DNA of 64,000 bases, taken from contig OW799233.1 of assembly GCA_941918925.1 (NCBI GenBank), forward strand, positions 10,036,001-10,100,000. Reading direction: 5' to 3'. The notes beneath the pieces are model-generated. The model was not told the origin of the DNA. It saw only the letters and a program-made list of their open reading frames with translations, and ran no database searches. The DNA is from Phyto melanocephala (lineage: Eukaryota; Arthropoda; Insecta; Diptera; Rhinophoridae). This document shows, piece after piece, positions 23,062-34,739 of this stretch (positions are counted from its first letter, which is position 1; each line of letters opens with the position of its first letter). The position numbers were made by a program, and so were the translations under genes.

Positions 23062-25271
23062 CATTTATTAAAACAATTCAAAAGCAAATAAAACAACACC
23101 TTCACCTGAATTTGCAGTTGTCGTTTTTACATAAACAAACAAACAAATAAACAATAAAACTATTTGTTTGATTAGCAACAAATATAAAAATAAATTACAT
23201 TTATTTAAATATTCATTTAGAACTAATGATGCAGTAACGGCCGCCAATCAAAGCTACGAACATCGTGCAACAAACACAGAAACACCGCACAATTACAACA
23301 ACATCCATCTATCAGTGCCAGCAAACACCGGCAACAAGTTGGATGGTGTTGTCTTATTCATGCGAATAACAGAAAACAAATTTGTATGCATTTGCATACC
23401 CAGCAAACAAAAAGGTTTGATTTTGAATGTGAGGGTGTTTAAAAATTAATGAATTGAAAATTGTTTCTTAATAATAGTTTTTTGAAATAAACACAAAATG
23501 AGCGAGAGCCTTGAATTTGCCAGAATTTGTGTTGTATTTAATATAATATTGTTGAACAACATTTTAAAAATTCTAAAAGTTTAAAGATTTCGTGCAAAAT
23601 ATTCTCGGAATATTGATCTAAAAATTCAAATTTTAATCGTCTAAAGACAGGCCGTTTTAATTTAAATAAATAAGTAGATCCAGAAATTATTTTTTCCTAA
23701 ACTTAATACTAAAGATTTGAGATTAATAGTAGAACCTCATTACCTATAATGTGCATTTGTTGACGACGGGCAGCAGGAATTTTGAATTTCACTTTCTGAA
23801 CACACATACAATTTTTGACATATCGAACGACTAAATCTGATAGTCAATCATGGCCTTAACTAAGCGCCTATATTTATCTTTTAAAAACGACTGCATTTGG
23901 AGATCAAGAAACCCAATGTTGTTTTATATTTTTATAAAATAATTCTTTGCAAATAAGTCAGGTCAACTAGTAACTATCACTAGTTTACACTTCAAATTCA
24001 ACACGAGGAAATATTTTTCTAGAATCCAACAAAAGAGAAATATTTTTTGTAAATTTTAAAGTAGTTGTGGGAATGTAACTTTAAATTAATAAAAATTTTT
24101 TAAATGTTATTAAAAACATTAATGGGGCTCTTTAACAAATCTTAGCATATTGAGCACGATTTGAGAAAAACCGGTACACGCTTATTCTAAACTCTATTAC
24201 GGTAACTTAAATGGTAACAAATTTAACTTAAGTATCAATTCTCATAGAAAATTTTAAATTTTTCAATTTTATTAGATTCTATAGTTCTAATTTTATTACA
24301 AAATGCACAATAAGCGTTTTAATAACAAATTTTAAATTATCTCATTTCAAATGTTTACTTTTATGTTTGTTGGGTTCAAAAATATTTATGTGCCCTACTG
24401 ACTGAATGGATTATTAATGCTGCACACATGTATAAATGACATAATTTTATACACATTGTTGATGCACAACGATAAATATATTTGTGTCATGTAAAATATG
24501 ACATTTTGAAATGCTAAATACATTGTGCAAATATTAACCAGTTTGTTTTTTAATCCACTTTAAACGATCGCTTTAACCCATTAAGGAGTGAACCTTAAAC
24601 ATTGATACAGTTATTGCAATACTTAAAAAAAAATGAATTACACCCAAATTATATTGTTCAAAAACAATTAAATTATTCACTTTAATACAAATTATCTTTA
24701 ACTAATACACACTTAAGAACTGTTGCACTAATAAAAGTGCATTGTGACAGAAGATGAGCTGAACACTATAAATTATTGTACAAGGTAAAGGCCAGTTAAA
24801 GTATTTGTGCAAGGTTAGGCATAGGAAGTGACAATAACAAAAACAAAACACTTTAAAGATACATAATAAGTAAAGGTGTTCAAAAAGGTAAAAATGCAGA
24901 GAAGCTTTAATATTTAGCAGCTTTTTGTAGGTTTTAATGTTAACGAAATTATCTTGGCGATTTCTTTATGTTTTCGAATTATGTAGCCAATACATTTCTG
25001 CTATAAATCTGCATTCCTTTATATACAAACAGACCTTATGCTTTAGGAAGTTGCTAAAATATTTTTAGAATTAACAGCGTTTTATTTCAAATTATGATAT
25101 TAAGCTTCTATGTTTTTGTTTATTATATAATGAACGGTTGGAAGACGTTATTAAATAATTTTGATTTTTATGTAAATTTATTTTTTCATTTACAATAAGT
25201 TCAATTTAATAACGGGGAAAATACCTAAACATTTTTCCATTTTTCAATACTCGTATTACTCAACCGTCTAA
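23062..25271. other. Non-coding stretch
   Basis: Mostly AT-rich with no recognisable gene. The open frame 23168-23449 has a CAACAACA-rich, more GC-balanced portion (23221-23345) behind a TTTAG acceptor-like site. That composition is common in fly exons and UTRs, but I see no donor site and no known domain, so it stays unassigned. A CCCAGCAAACAAAAAGG motif lies at 23399. Confidence 0.5.
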
Positions 25272-25587
25272 AGCAGCTAATACACGGTAGGTTTTTTACA
25301 TCTGACTTGTAAAATTCCCCACTGCTAGAAACGTACATGTCGTGTGTTAGCAATAACACTTACTTAACTTCTGTAAAACACATGTGCTAAGTCATCTGAC
25401 AACATTTCAATTAGAGCGTGTTCTAACTAGTTCTGATAAGCCACCTGACATCATCTGTTGGTAGAAATCTCTGAAGCCAGAAAACAGTCAGAGGCGGTTA
25501 AATAACAATTTTGAAAGACATAAGCAATTACATATGGATACCAATTTACCAAGTCAGATGTATAAAACATGCCGTGTATTAGCTGCT
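25272..25587. mobile_element. MITE with TAA target duplication (Harbinger-like)
   Basis: Ends AGCAGCTAATACACGGTAGG (left) and AGCAGCTAATACACGGCATG (right, reversed), with similarity continuing through TTTTACATCTGACTTG. TAA is present on both sides (25269-25271 and 25588-25590). A 3-bp TAA or TTA duplication is typical of PIF/Harbinger elements. There is no coding capacity in the 316 bp. Confidence 0.8.
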
Positions 25588-25590
25588 TAA

Positions 25591-26185
25591 GATATGTAAA
25601 GGCATGTCTTTATTAATTCTATTTTTAAAAGCAGCTTTAGCATCGTCGTGTTTCTAGAAGTAATCACCAGTTTTCTAAGGTGTCGCCATTTAATATTATA
25701 GCTGTTGTGTTCTTAGTTGCAATCATTAGTCGACTTTCTAATATTAACTGTTAAAGTCTTGCCTTAACTAAATTCTTGTATATAAGTAATGTTTCTTGCA
25801 TACCGCTCTGCATACCTCCAATTCAGGCGTTGATTTAAAATCTCGGAAATCTATTTTTATGATTTTAGTTTTACTTATAATCGGTTTAACTTCTTTATTT
25901 GTTCGCTCGTATTTATAACAATTAAAATTTATTCTTTTCAATTTTATAAAAAAATTGAGACTTTTTTGAATTCAATGTGATGTTTTTCTACCCCGTTTTC
26001 TTCTCTGCCCTTCTCTTCCACGTCGTGACTCTTCAGTCATCGTGTAAATCGAGTGATACTTTATCGCAACAGACAATACTTATCGTTATGTAGTAAATAT
26101 GCGATTTATTTCAGACTAATAATCATGTATAGGCCAAAGCCAAAGAGTTAAGTTGAATTATCTCCTCTGTTTTCCAACTGATTTG
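25591..26185. other. Non-coding stretch
   Basis: No gene or repeat boundary identified. A CT-rich patch lies near 25995-26025. Confidence 0.6.
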
Positions 26186-26864
26186 AACAAAGTAAGAATG
26201 CTATATTCGGCCGTACCGAATCTTATATACCCTTCACAACGTGTAGTCATGCAATAACAATAGTTTGTATCACCATTCATCTCATATGAAAATCGTACAT
26301 ACATTTAAAAATTATACATATAAAAAAAATAAAAAAAAAATTAAAAATAAAAAATAAAAAAAAAATTAAAAAAAAAAATAAAACTGATATAAAAAAAATA
26401 AAAATAATAAATATAATAAAAAAAAAAAATATTAAAAAATTAAATTAAAAAAAAAATAAAAAAAAAAATAAAAAAAATAATAAAAATATATATAATATAT
26501 AAAATAAAAAATAAAATAAAAAAAAATTTTTTTTTTGGCTCAGCTGGGATTCGATGCCACGTTTACTCTCACCAGTATACCACGTGTGTTGTTGTTGTAT
26601 ATTGTTGATGTGTTAAAAAAAACGAAGTGGCCGTGGTTTTTTGCCCATATCTCAGTTGTTTATGTACCGATGTTTCTGATTTTATATACCGATCTACTCA
26701 CGAATATTTCTTAAATTTCAATACCTCGCCCAGGCCCAGGCGATGTCGGGGGCTTCAAAAAGTTGATTTCAACATACACACGGACAGACGGTCAGATGGA
26801 AATTTCACACGGAATGACAAACCTATATATACCGTTTTTCATTGTGTACCATTTGAAAGGTATT
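26186..26864 (+). repeat. Family-A dispersed repeat, copy 6, tail deleted internally
   Basis: Head and body are as in copy 2. The tail jumps from CGGACAGACGGTCAGATGG directly to AATTTCACACGGAATG, so the CTTTCTGAAAATATA and TTTATGGGGTCGG blocks are lost. The terminal hairpin is changed (ACCATTTGAAAGGTAT). Confidence 0.8.
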
Positions 26865-27489
26865 ACCTTCAATTACTGTAGCAGCTGTTCAGTGTTAAAA
26901 TAGGTTAAGTATTTTATTAATTAAAAGCTTTAGAATATTTTGCTATCCCAAATGCACATACTGAAACTGTTAACATCCTTCACCATCATGTCCATAAGTA
27001 TTGTGACAACATCGTAGCCTAGCCCAGATTTAAGTTTTAAGACTTCAGTAGCCTTTAATTTCTGTTTTCGTTTAGTGACGTTTCATTCGGTTGTTTAATT
27101 GTTGTAGTAACTTCTTCTGTAAAAACTTATCTGCATTACTTTAGAAGGTAGCCTTACCGAAACATTTATTATAGTTTTTGTATATTTTTTTCTTTAAAGT
27201 GCGTACATAAAAAAACGAATTTGTAGTGTCAAACTTCAGTAGGGGCAAAGAAAGTGTCTCTGTTGCATCCACCTTTATAATAAAGACACTTTAATATCAG
27301 CTGTTTCTCTCTCAATGGCGGTCACTTAATGTTGAATTCTATTTTCTATAAATTTGTCCGCAACTAAACATAAAGAAAACGGAACAACAACCCACATATG
27401 CAGATTTTCAATTGAACAGAAACAAAATGGCTGATTAATAACAACACAGAACGTACAAACTAATTCTGCCTTTAGTGTTTTTATTTTAA
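26865..27489. other. Non-coding stretch
   Basis: No gene recognised. Confidence 0.6.
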
Positions 27490-28262
27490 ACGCAATCTTT
27501 TATTTTGAATTTTGACTTGATATTGAATGTATTCTACTGGTCAAGCCCCTTCATTTGATACAAATATTGTGCAGGATGAACGGGGGGCGGGTTGCATTTT
27601 TTTAAATTACAGGATTTGACCCACATATGAATTTATTTTAAGCCATTTTATAGTGGCGGCCATCATAAAATTTAAATATTTTATAGTCGTCTTTAATCGA
27701 CCCTTCTGGTAGCACAAAAGATAAAAAATAATCGATTTTCGCTTGTAAATTTTGGGAAAACCACCAACGCAGTTGTATTTTAATGCTTATATCTCAGTTA
27801 GTTTCAAATCGATTTGTTACTATGGCTTACAATTTAATATCTTTATCGTGTTATAGAATTTAGTAAAAGCTTAAGCACTGTGATATATTTAAAAAATAAA
27901 AATATGTTTCAAAATTATTTTTGCGTATAACTTTGCCAATTAGTAACAACTGATTTTTTCAAATTCTTTTAGGAATAGGTTTCCAGGTATATCATCTATA
28001 TAAATGTTAACAAGCCTGCCTAAAAATATTCCTACAGCTGAAAAATATTAATTTTTGTGGTAAAGTTTTTGTGGATTTCAATAGCGATTTATTCCCGAAT
28101 ATTTCCAAAAGGTTGTCACCTCATACAAATCTGTGCAATATCTTGGGGTTTCTAAAATTTTATTTCAACCAACGCACGGACAAATCGATAACCGAACATT
28201 GCTCAAGCGACTTCCCTATACATAAACTTTCAGAAAACATAAATAAATATGAAATGTAATGC
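27490..28262 (+). repeat. Old family-A relic with long body
   Basis: Contains CTACTGGTCAAGCCCCTTC, TTTGATACAAATATTG, GGCGGCCATCAT and the TATCTCAGTTAGTTTCAA phrase, then the tail wording CGAATATTTCCAAAAGG, ATCTTGGGG and CTTTCAGAAAACAT. It matches the body at 6731-7895 in the same orientation. The head is missing. Confidence 0.65.
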
Positions 28263-28974
28263 AAGTAGTTCTACATAAATCTTTATATTTATCGTGCTAT
28301 TTTTTCTGTTTTACTGTAAGTTTTCTATATTAAATTAAATAACAAAAAAATAAAAAAAAATCGTAAACTCTTTTAACGTAACGTTAAAAAAATGTTAATG
28401 GTTGTTGGCAAATCGCAATGGCAACAACAATAAAAATAAATGTAAGGAAGTACATACATACATTCATACATACATGCAAAAACAAATAAACAAAATTAAA
28501 AATAGCACGTTTATCGATTGAAAATTTAGTGCATTTTATTGAAAAAATAGTTGTACTGCTCATAAGTATGTCAAGCAATTTGACGCTACCGTTTTTTGCA
28601 ATTGGGCCAAAATTGTTGGGATTTCACAATGCCACAAGCATTAGAATATTAAAAATCTACTTTTCTTTGCTCTATATAAGGGCAGTTAAAAGGCAATTGA
28701 TGACTTCTGTTTTACATCCCATTACAAAATAATGAGTTAAAGGAACTTAAAAGGAAGCAAGCACTTACCACACTTGCTTATTTATATGTAGGGATCAAAT
28801 AATTTCTTATCACCCTCGCTTATAAATAGGCATTCGCATAAGTATTTACTTTTATAGCATTAAATAAAAAATTGATTTAATTTCACAAATAACCCATTAA
28901 TTTTATAGACCTACAGAAGTGGTTCAGTTTTTTAAAAACCAAAATTCAGTTTCTTTATTCAGCGATACGTTTAA
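28263..28974. other. Non-coding stretch
   Basis: Contains a CATACATACATTCATACATAC microsatellite near 28452. No gene recognised. Confidence 0.55.
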
Positions 28975-29985
28975 TTTCTATAATATTCATTTCCGACACC
29001 ATAAAGTATACATTTTCTCAAAGCTTATAAATAGCGTAGTCGAAATTTTTGTGTTGGTTGAAATCAACTTTAAGAAGCCCCCACCTGTTGAAAAGACCGG
29101 TATGTGGTATTAATATTTTAAAAATGCTAGGGAATGAATTGTTATTAAAATCCAGCATAATCGTTCCATAACTTTTTGAGATATGAACTAGTAAACATGA
29201 CCGCCTCGTTTTTCCCATATTTTTACCACAAAAATTATAACGTTTCAGCTCTACAACAATATATAGACTTGTTTGTTACTATTTGTAGGTACGATATTCC
29301 TCTAGGGCTATTAGTAAAATATTTTGGAAAAATCGGTTAGTAACCGGCAAAGTTATAGGCAATAATTATTTAGAAAAATATATTGTCTTTAGTAATCATG
29401 TTTCTAAAGCTGCTAATTAGCTTTTTGTTAATGCTAGCAATCTAAATTTGAAACCTCGAAACTCGAAAATAAAAAAAAAACTAGCAAAAAGGTTTGAAAA
29501 TAACTGAGATATAAGCACCAAAATACAAATTATTCGGTATTTTTTTTTTTCAAATTTACCAAAAAAAATTTTCAGCTTTTAGAGAGGTTCAATAATGAAA
29601 TCAAATAAAAATACTGGATTAGCAGAATACAACATACTAAAGTAGTAAAATCGTGACCGCCTATACAAAATGGCGTAAATTAATGCATATGTTGATCAAA
29701 TTTAATATATCAAAAATATAGCCCCATCAAATTATATTCTACATTGGTACCAGACAATAGGACTTGAGCCGTATAATGCAGTAAACTATGAATCAACTGA
29801 AATCCAAGATGTCCTCTTAAACAATATGGCGAACAATATGGGTCAAATATAGTTATTATGGATTTTTTCTATTCAACCCGGACATTATTTGTATCAAATT
29901 AAAGGGTTTAAACAGTAAAATACGACATGCTGTGAAATGTATAAAAATCCAAGATGGTGTCCGAACCAAAAAGGCGGATTAATTT
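28975..29985 (-). repeat. Old family-A relic with long body, near complete
   Basis: On the minus strand the tail is at 28980-29110 (ACACCATAAAGTATACATTT, GAAATCAACTTTAAGAAG), followed by TATCTCAAAAAG-type phrases. The body blocks GGTTAGTAACCGGCAAAG, ATGGCGTAAATTAATGC and AAGATGGTGTCCGAACC come next. A foldback element begins about 35 bases beyond. Confidence 0.65.
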
Positions 29986-30019
29986 TTTTTCTAATACCAT
30001 CAAAAACAAAAGAATGCAG

Positions 30020-30148
30020 GGGCCGAATTACGGTATTCGATATCGATCGAAATTTTACTCGAACGATCGAGTTCGCTGTGCTTTAGGTATAGAGATTCTA
30101 ATAAGAATTTTAAAATTTCGATCACGTTCGAATGCCGTAATTCGGCCC
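30020..30148. mobile_element. Short foldback element
   Basis: The 129-base stretch pairs end to end: GGGCCGAATTACGGTATTCG at the left, and the reverse of the right end gives GGGCCGAATTACGGCATTCG. CGATCG-rich arms continue inside. It is probably a small MITE. I found no convincing target duplication. Confidence 0.75.
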
Positions 30149-30519
30149 AGTTAAATATTTAAAAATTCAAATCAAAGTTACCGTCGCATATAGCAAAGCA
30201 AAATAGCGTATGAGATTTAATCTGAAATCTAGGTTACGCTGCAAAAGGCATTTGAAGATTCGAAGCGGCCTACTGTAGCATTATTAGTTATTTGAGTAAA
30301 AGACTTAATTAAGTGTTATAGTATGAGAAATGAAAGATTATAAATACTTTAAAGGAAAGTCTTATAGATGTAACCCCCTAGGAAATGTTTATTTGGACTT
30401 TTTGTTAAATATGATAGCGATCATGTGAAAATCATCTTCATTAGTAATGACCTTTTAGATTCTTTTTACAGAATACTGCAATTGTTTTGGCCAGAATGCT
30501 TTGCTTGTAAGGTCTGTTA

Positions 30520-30694
30520 CAAGGCATATTTATTCATCAGGTAATTGCAGTTCGGAGAGAATTTTTTTGTTTATATTTTTTATATATGAAGTTTGACATT
30601 TGAAATAAATTAGAAAAGAGAGAAAATTGTTTTTTATTTATGCATTTTTTTATTTATGTCGAATCAAGAGTACCTGATGAATAAATATTCCTGG
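30520..30694. mobile_element. MITE with 9-bp target duplication (Mutator-like), copy 1
   Basis: The ends CAAGGCATATTTATTCATCA (left) and CCAGGAATATTTATTCATCA (right, reversed) are near-perfect inverted repeats. GGTCTGTTA occurs at 30511-30519 and again at 30695-30703, directly abutting both ends. Duplications of 9 bp are characteristic of Mutator-like elements. The 175-bp interior is non-coding. Confidence 0.8.
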
Positions 30695-30703
30695 GGTCTG
30701 TTA

Positions 30704-31639
30704 TTGATTTACACACGAGATTTCAAAAAAATTCAAAGGCAAAAAAAGGACTTTTAAAGTTGACTGAAAGTTTAAAATTCGCATCTCTCTACCAAATGTT
30801 CAGCAAATTCGATCATTTGAGTATAATTTCGATAGTGATCGATTATAGTTATACATCATGACAACAAAGCTTGTACATCCAGCAACATGAAATGATGTAC
30901 GAAAAACAAAAATTATTTTTGATTTTATTTCTGTATTTCCAATTTAACTTTTAAACAAAAGAAAATAATAATATTTCAGTGATATATTGTCATTATTGTT
31001 GTCGTGATATGTCATTAATTGTTGGTTTAACTTTTGTTTTAAAACTTTTTTTTTGGTTGACAAATGATGACATTGTCGTTGACAGCACTAACGTTGATAA
31101 TTATGATGTTAATGTTGTTTGTAATTGTGATGATTTTGCACATGTCCATATTCGATACAAGTGTGGAAAAAAATTGGCAACCAATTGACAAGTAGTGATT
31201 TTAGTACTATTATTATATACATGTAAGCGAATAATAAAATATTTATAACAATGAAAAAGATTTTTTAAAATTCCAAAGGAACTATTTTAAAAAAATTTTA
31301 TTTTTTAACAAAAGTTAATATTTTCAAAGCTCAAGTTAATCAACCTAAAGAGCATATAATGAGGAAGGAATACAAAAAATCAAAAGTTATATGGAGAATT
31401 TAAACAAAAAAAAAAGAGCTGAGCTGCAATTTAAGCTGTATTGAAGCCATATGCTATATGTTACTATTGGAATTAAAATGGCAAAGTGATTCATAAAAAA
31501 CAAAATGGAAGGCGTTTTGAGTGTGGTAAAAAATTAGTAATTTAAAGTTGAAATTAATTAGCTTCATAATGGCTATATAGTGCTTTGAAAAGAAATGGTT
31601 ATTAGGTAGAAGGATCCAAGATATCATAAATCAATTCAC
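30704..31639. other. Non-coding stretch
   Basis: The frame at 30979-31188 is open for 69 codons and rich in GATGA/GTTGTT phrases, with no known domain. No gene supported. Confidence 0.5.
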
Positions 31640-32230
31640 AAGTTGTGCTTTTATATCTTAAGAATAGGGTAGTCGATTGTATAATGTCCATCTGACCTTG
31701 TGCTGATTGAAATACACTTTAAGAAGCACCCACATGTTGAACAAATCTGTATGTTGTATAAAATAATTTTTAAATACTGGGAAATTAATCGTGATTGAAA
31801 TCCTGCACTATAGCACCATAACTTTCTGAGATATAAAAAACCAAACATGACTGCTTCTATTTTTGTTCCATATTTTTACAAAAACTTAATTAACATTTTC
31901 CATTGTGTGTTACTATTTGTAGAGATGATGTACCTCTAGGCTATTCTTAAATAATCTTGTTCACTAATCGGCAAAGTTATAGGCAAAATATTTCCAGAAT
32001 AATATATTTTTTTTAATTTATTCATTTTCCCAGTTTATAAAATAATTTTTAGACACGATAGTGGCACCATATTGAAAATTATTCTTGGGAAAAACTAACA
32101 GTTCGGTTTGAAACTTACTGTGATGTAAGCAACAAATTACAAGTACTAAACGATTTTTTTCTCAGCTGCTAGACAACCGAGTCCATCAATATGGTTATCA
32201 AATGAAAGGGCTTAACTCACAGAATGTTAT
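31640..32230 (-). repeat. Old family-A relic with long body
   Basis: Minus-strand tail wording (GATTGAAATACACTTTAAGAAG, GAAATCCTGCACTATAGC) followed by body phrases (ATCGGCAAAGTTATAGGC, CTCAGCTGCTAGACAACCGAG). It is parallel to 28975-29985 and more eroded. Confidence 0.6.
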
Positions 32231-32282
32231 ACACAATCAAACACTTAATATGTTTTATTTAGCATAAAAAAACAAAGTCTTA

Positions 32283-32932
32283 AGGTGAATTCACCCATTT
32301 GTTCTGAACAAAAATTTTTCCGGAGAATAACATTTTTTACTGAGAGTTTTCTGAAGAACGATTCACCCATTTCAGAAAATTTGTCCGAAAAAACAAAGCT
32401 GCCATATAATATAAAAATGCAAACAGTTGTACAAAGTGGCAGCACCGCTAGCAAACTATGTAAACAAATACAAACGTAAATTATTTCATTTAAATATATG
32501 TGAAGAAAATGTCGGATAGAAGAAAACTAAAATTATTATTTTTAATTGAAGTGCATAAAGTCAATTTGTTTGCAAAAGAAATTTATAAAAAAAAATCGAA
32601 AATAAAAAGAGTTTTTTTAATTCTTCTATTAATTTTTGAGCAATATTTTCATTAAATTCCATTTTAATTGTTAAATTTCGGCAAAAACAATTTTTGTATA
32701 ATAAATGTACTGACACTGTGTGATGTGGCAACCAAATTCAATTTTCATGTAAATATTGAAAAAAAGTGGCATCCCAATTCAGTTTCTTCTGAACAAGAAA
32801 TAAAATTAAACCAAGAAATTCAAGAAAAAACTTTCTGAACAAAATAATCTCTCTCTCTCTCAAAAGTAAAACGTGAAACTCAATATAAAAAAAAATTTGT
32901 TCTGAACTAAAATTTTATGGGTGAATCCAGCT
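32283..32932 (-). mobile_element. PIF/Harbinger-like MITE, copy 1
   Basis: Ends AGGTGAATTCACCCAT and AGCTGGATTCACCCAT (reversed); TTA precedes the left end (32280-32282) and follows the right end (32933-32935). The same 650-base element lies inverted at 34707-37143. On the minus strand an ATG at 32662-32660 begins the same MEFNENIAQKLIEELKKL reading as copy 2, cut off after 18 codons by a deletion. Orientation is given for that residual frame. Confidence 0.8.
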
Positions 32933-32935
32933 TTA

Positions 32936-33310
32936 AAAGAGCTGAGTTTTTTAAATATCATTGTCTATTTGACGGGGTGTACTGTCAACGTCACGAAAAT
33001 AAGAATGATATACCAGGGCTAACAGTCCTTAAGGGAACTAGTTCGGTCTTCTAGTTCAATCAGTCTTCAAGAACGATCGCGGTTTCAACATAATCTTGTT
33101 GAATTGGTCTTCTAATTTAATTTTTTTCTATTTCAATCGGTCTTTCAGTTCAATTGTTCTTTTAGTTTGATGGGTGATTTTTATTTGCAGTTAAACTATG
33201 TGACAGCTGAGCGGTTTATATTTGTTTACAAATATTTTTTTCTTAATTTTTTTAAATGTTGTAATTTAAAGTTTATTTGAATTTATGTATGTATGTAATT
33301 ATGAAACTAA
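32936..33310. repeat. Degenerate direct repeats around GGTCTTCTAGTTCAAT
   Basis: Between about 33040 and 33175 the phrases CGGTCTTCTAGTTCAAT, AGTCTTCAAG, TTGGTCTTCTAATTTAA, TCGGTCTTTCAGTTCAAT and TGTTCTTTTAGTTTGA recur irregularly. It looks like an eroded short-unit tandem array. The rest of the interval is plain AT-rich sequence. Confidence 0.5.
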
Positions 33311-33319
33311 CGCATACCA

Positions 33320-33513
33320 CAAGGCATATTTATTCATCAGGTGTCTTAATTCGTCAGCTGATTATTTTTTTCTTCACTTATTTTAAATTTCAGATGTCAA
33401 AGTCCATAGATAAAAAAACATTTTCTCTCATTTATTTCAAATGTCAAACTTAACATATAAAAAATATAAAAAAAAAAGTTTTCTCCCAACTGCAATTACC
33501 TGATGATACCTTG
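33320..33513. mobile_element. MITE with 9-bp target duplication (Mutator-like), copy 2
   Basis: The left end CAAGGCATATTTATTCATCA is identical to copy 1, and the right end reads CCTGATGATACCTTG. Flanks are CGCATACCA (33311-33319) and CGCACACCA (33514-33522), a 9-bp duplication with one difference. Interior phrases (CATTTATTTCAAATGTCAAA) match copy 1 in the opposite orientation. Confidence 0.8.
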
Positions 33514-33522
33514 CGCACACCA

Positions 33523-34703
33523 GTAAATATAAAGAAAAAAAAAATTTTAAAGAAAAAAGCAAAAAAAAAAAATAAAAAAAAAAATAATTAAAAAATAAAA
33601 AAATTATTAAAAATAAAAATAAAATATATAAAAAAGCGGTTGAAATATTTATTCAACCGGTCAGTAAAAACAATCGGTTAATAGAACGTAAACACTCATG
33701 AGCGCACAGTTCTTGTATTGATGGAACACCTTAAATAAAACTGAGTCAACAATCTCTTTAGATTCGGTCAATAGGCCAATAATTTTTATTGCAAACGTTC
33801 CTCAGGTTTAATATATATTTTGAATTTTTAAACCTTTTTGCTAACGAAATAATTAATTAAACACTTTTTTTAAATAAAGCTCTTCTTGGTAAATCCTAAC
33901 CAACAATTTAAGAAACACTGCTCTTACCTGCTACATAAAGTTCTAAGAACTACTAAGCAGTAAGTTTTTACCATGCGAATATTTAACAAATGACAACTTA
34001 TGTAAATTATCAAGTGTATTTGTATTTAAATATTAAAATATAAAAGACGAAAAGAAAACACAAAAAAAACACTCAAAGAGAAATTACTTTTGATGTTAAA
34101 TGAATGTTTAAATGTTAAAATAATAGAACAAACGAATGGAGGTAATCTTAGATGAAAGTGCTATTAACCAGCCGGTTCATTTGAAAATACCTAGAAATTT
34201 TACTTTGAAATTTAATATTTAATGCAGTGGAGGAAAAAAAAGAAACTAACGGAAACCAAAGACATTTAGATACAATGTTAATATGACTTATTAATACACT
34301 CAAAGGAAAAGTTAAATATATAAAAATGGCAACAAAAACAAATGAAGTAGCAGTTTTTTTTTATAATAAAGATAGAGAATAGAGGGAAAGTGTTGCCAGT
34401 TTACGAAATTTTTAACGTTACAAGGATTGGAAATTTTTAACAGAGGATCGGAGGAATTTTCAAGATAAAATTATAATAATTCTAAAAATATAAACATTTT
34501 TTAATAAAAGTTATATCTATCATGTTATTAAAGAAGAAATCTACTGAATATTGACTGGTTCAATAGATTGTTCACAGCTGTAAGAAATTCCTTTCAAATG
34601 GTAAAATATTTTTTTTAAATCGCTTGTATAGTGTGAGAGCAAGTTAACTGTGTAACAAGAAAACTTCCAAAAATGCACAAGCTCAATTGCAAGCTCATGC
34701 ATG
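33523..34703. other. Non-coding stretch
   Basis: An A-rich low-complexity patch at 33525-33640 is followed by AT-rich sequence without recognisable features. Confidence 0.6.
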
Positions 34704-34739
34704 TAAAGCCGGATTCACCCATAAAATTTTAGTTCAGAA

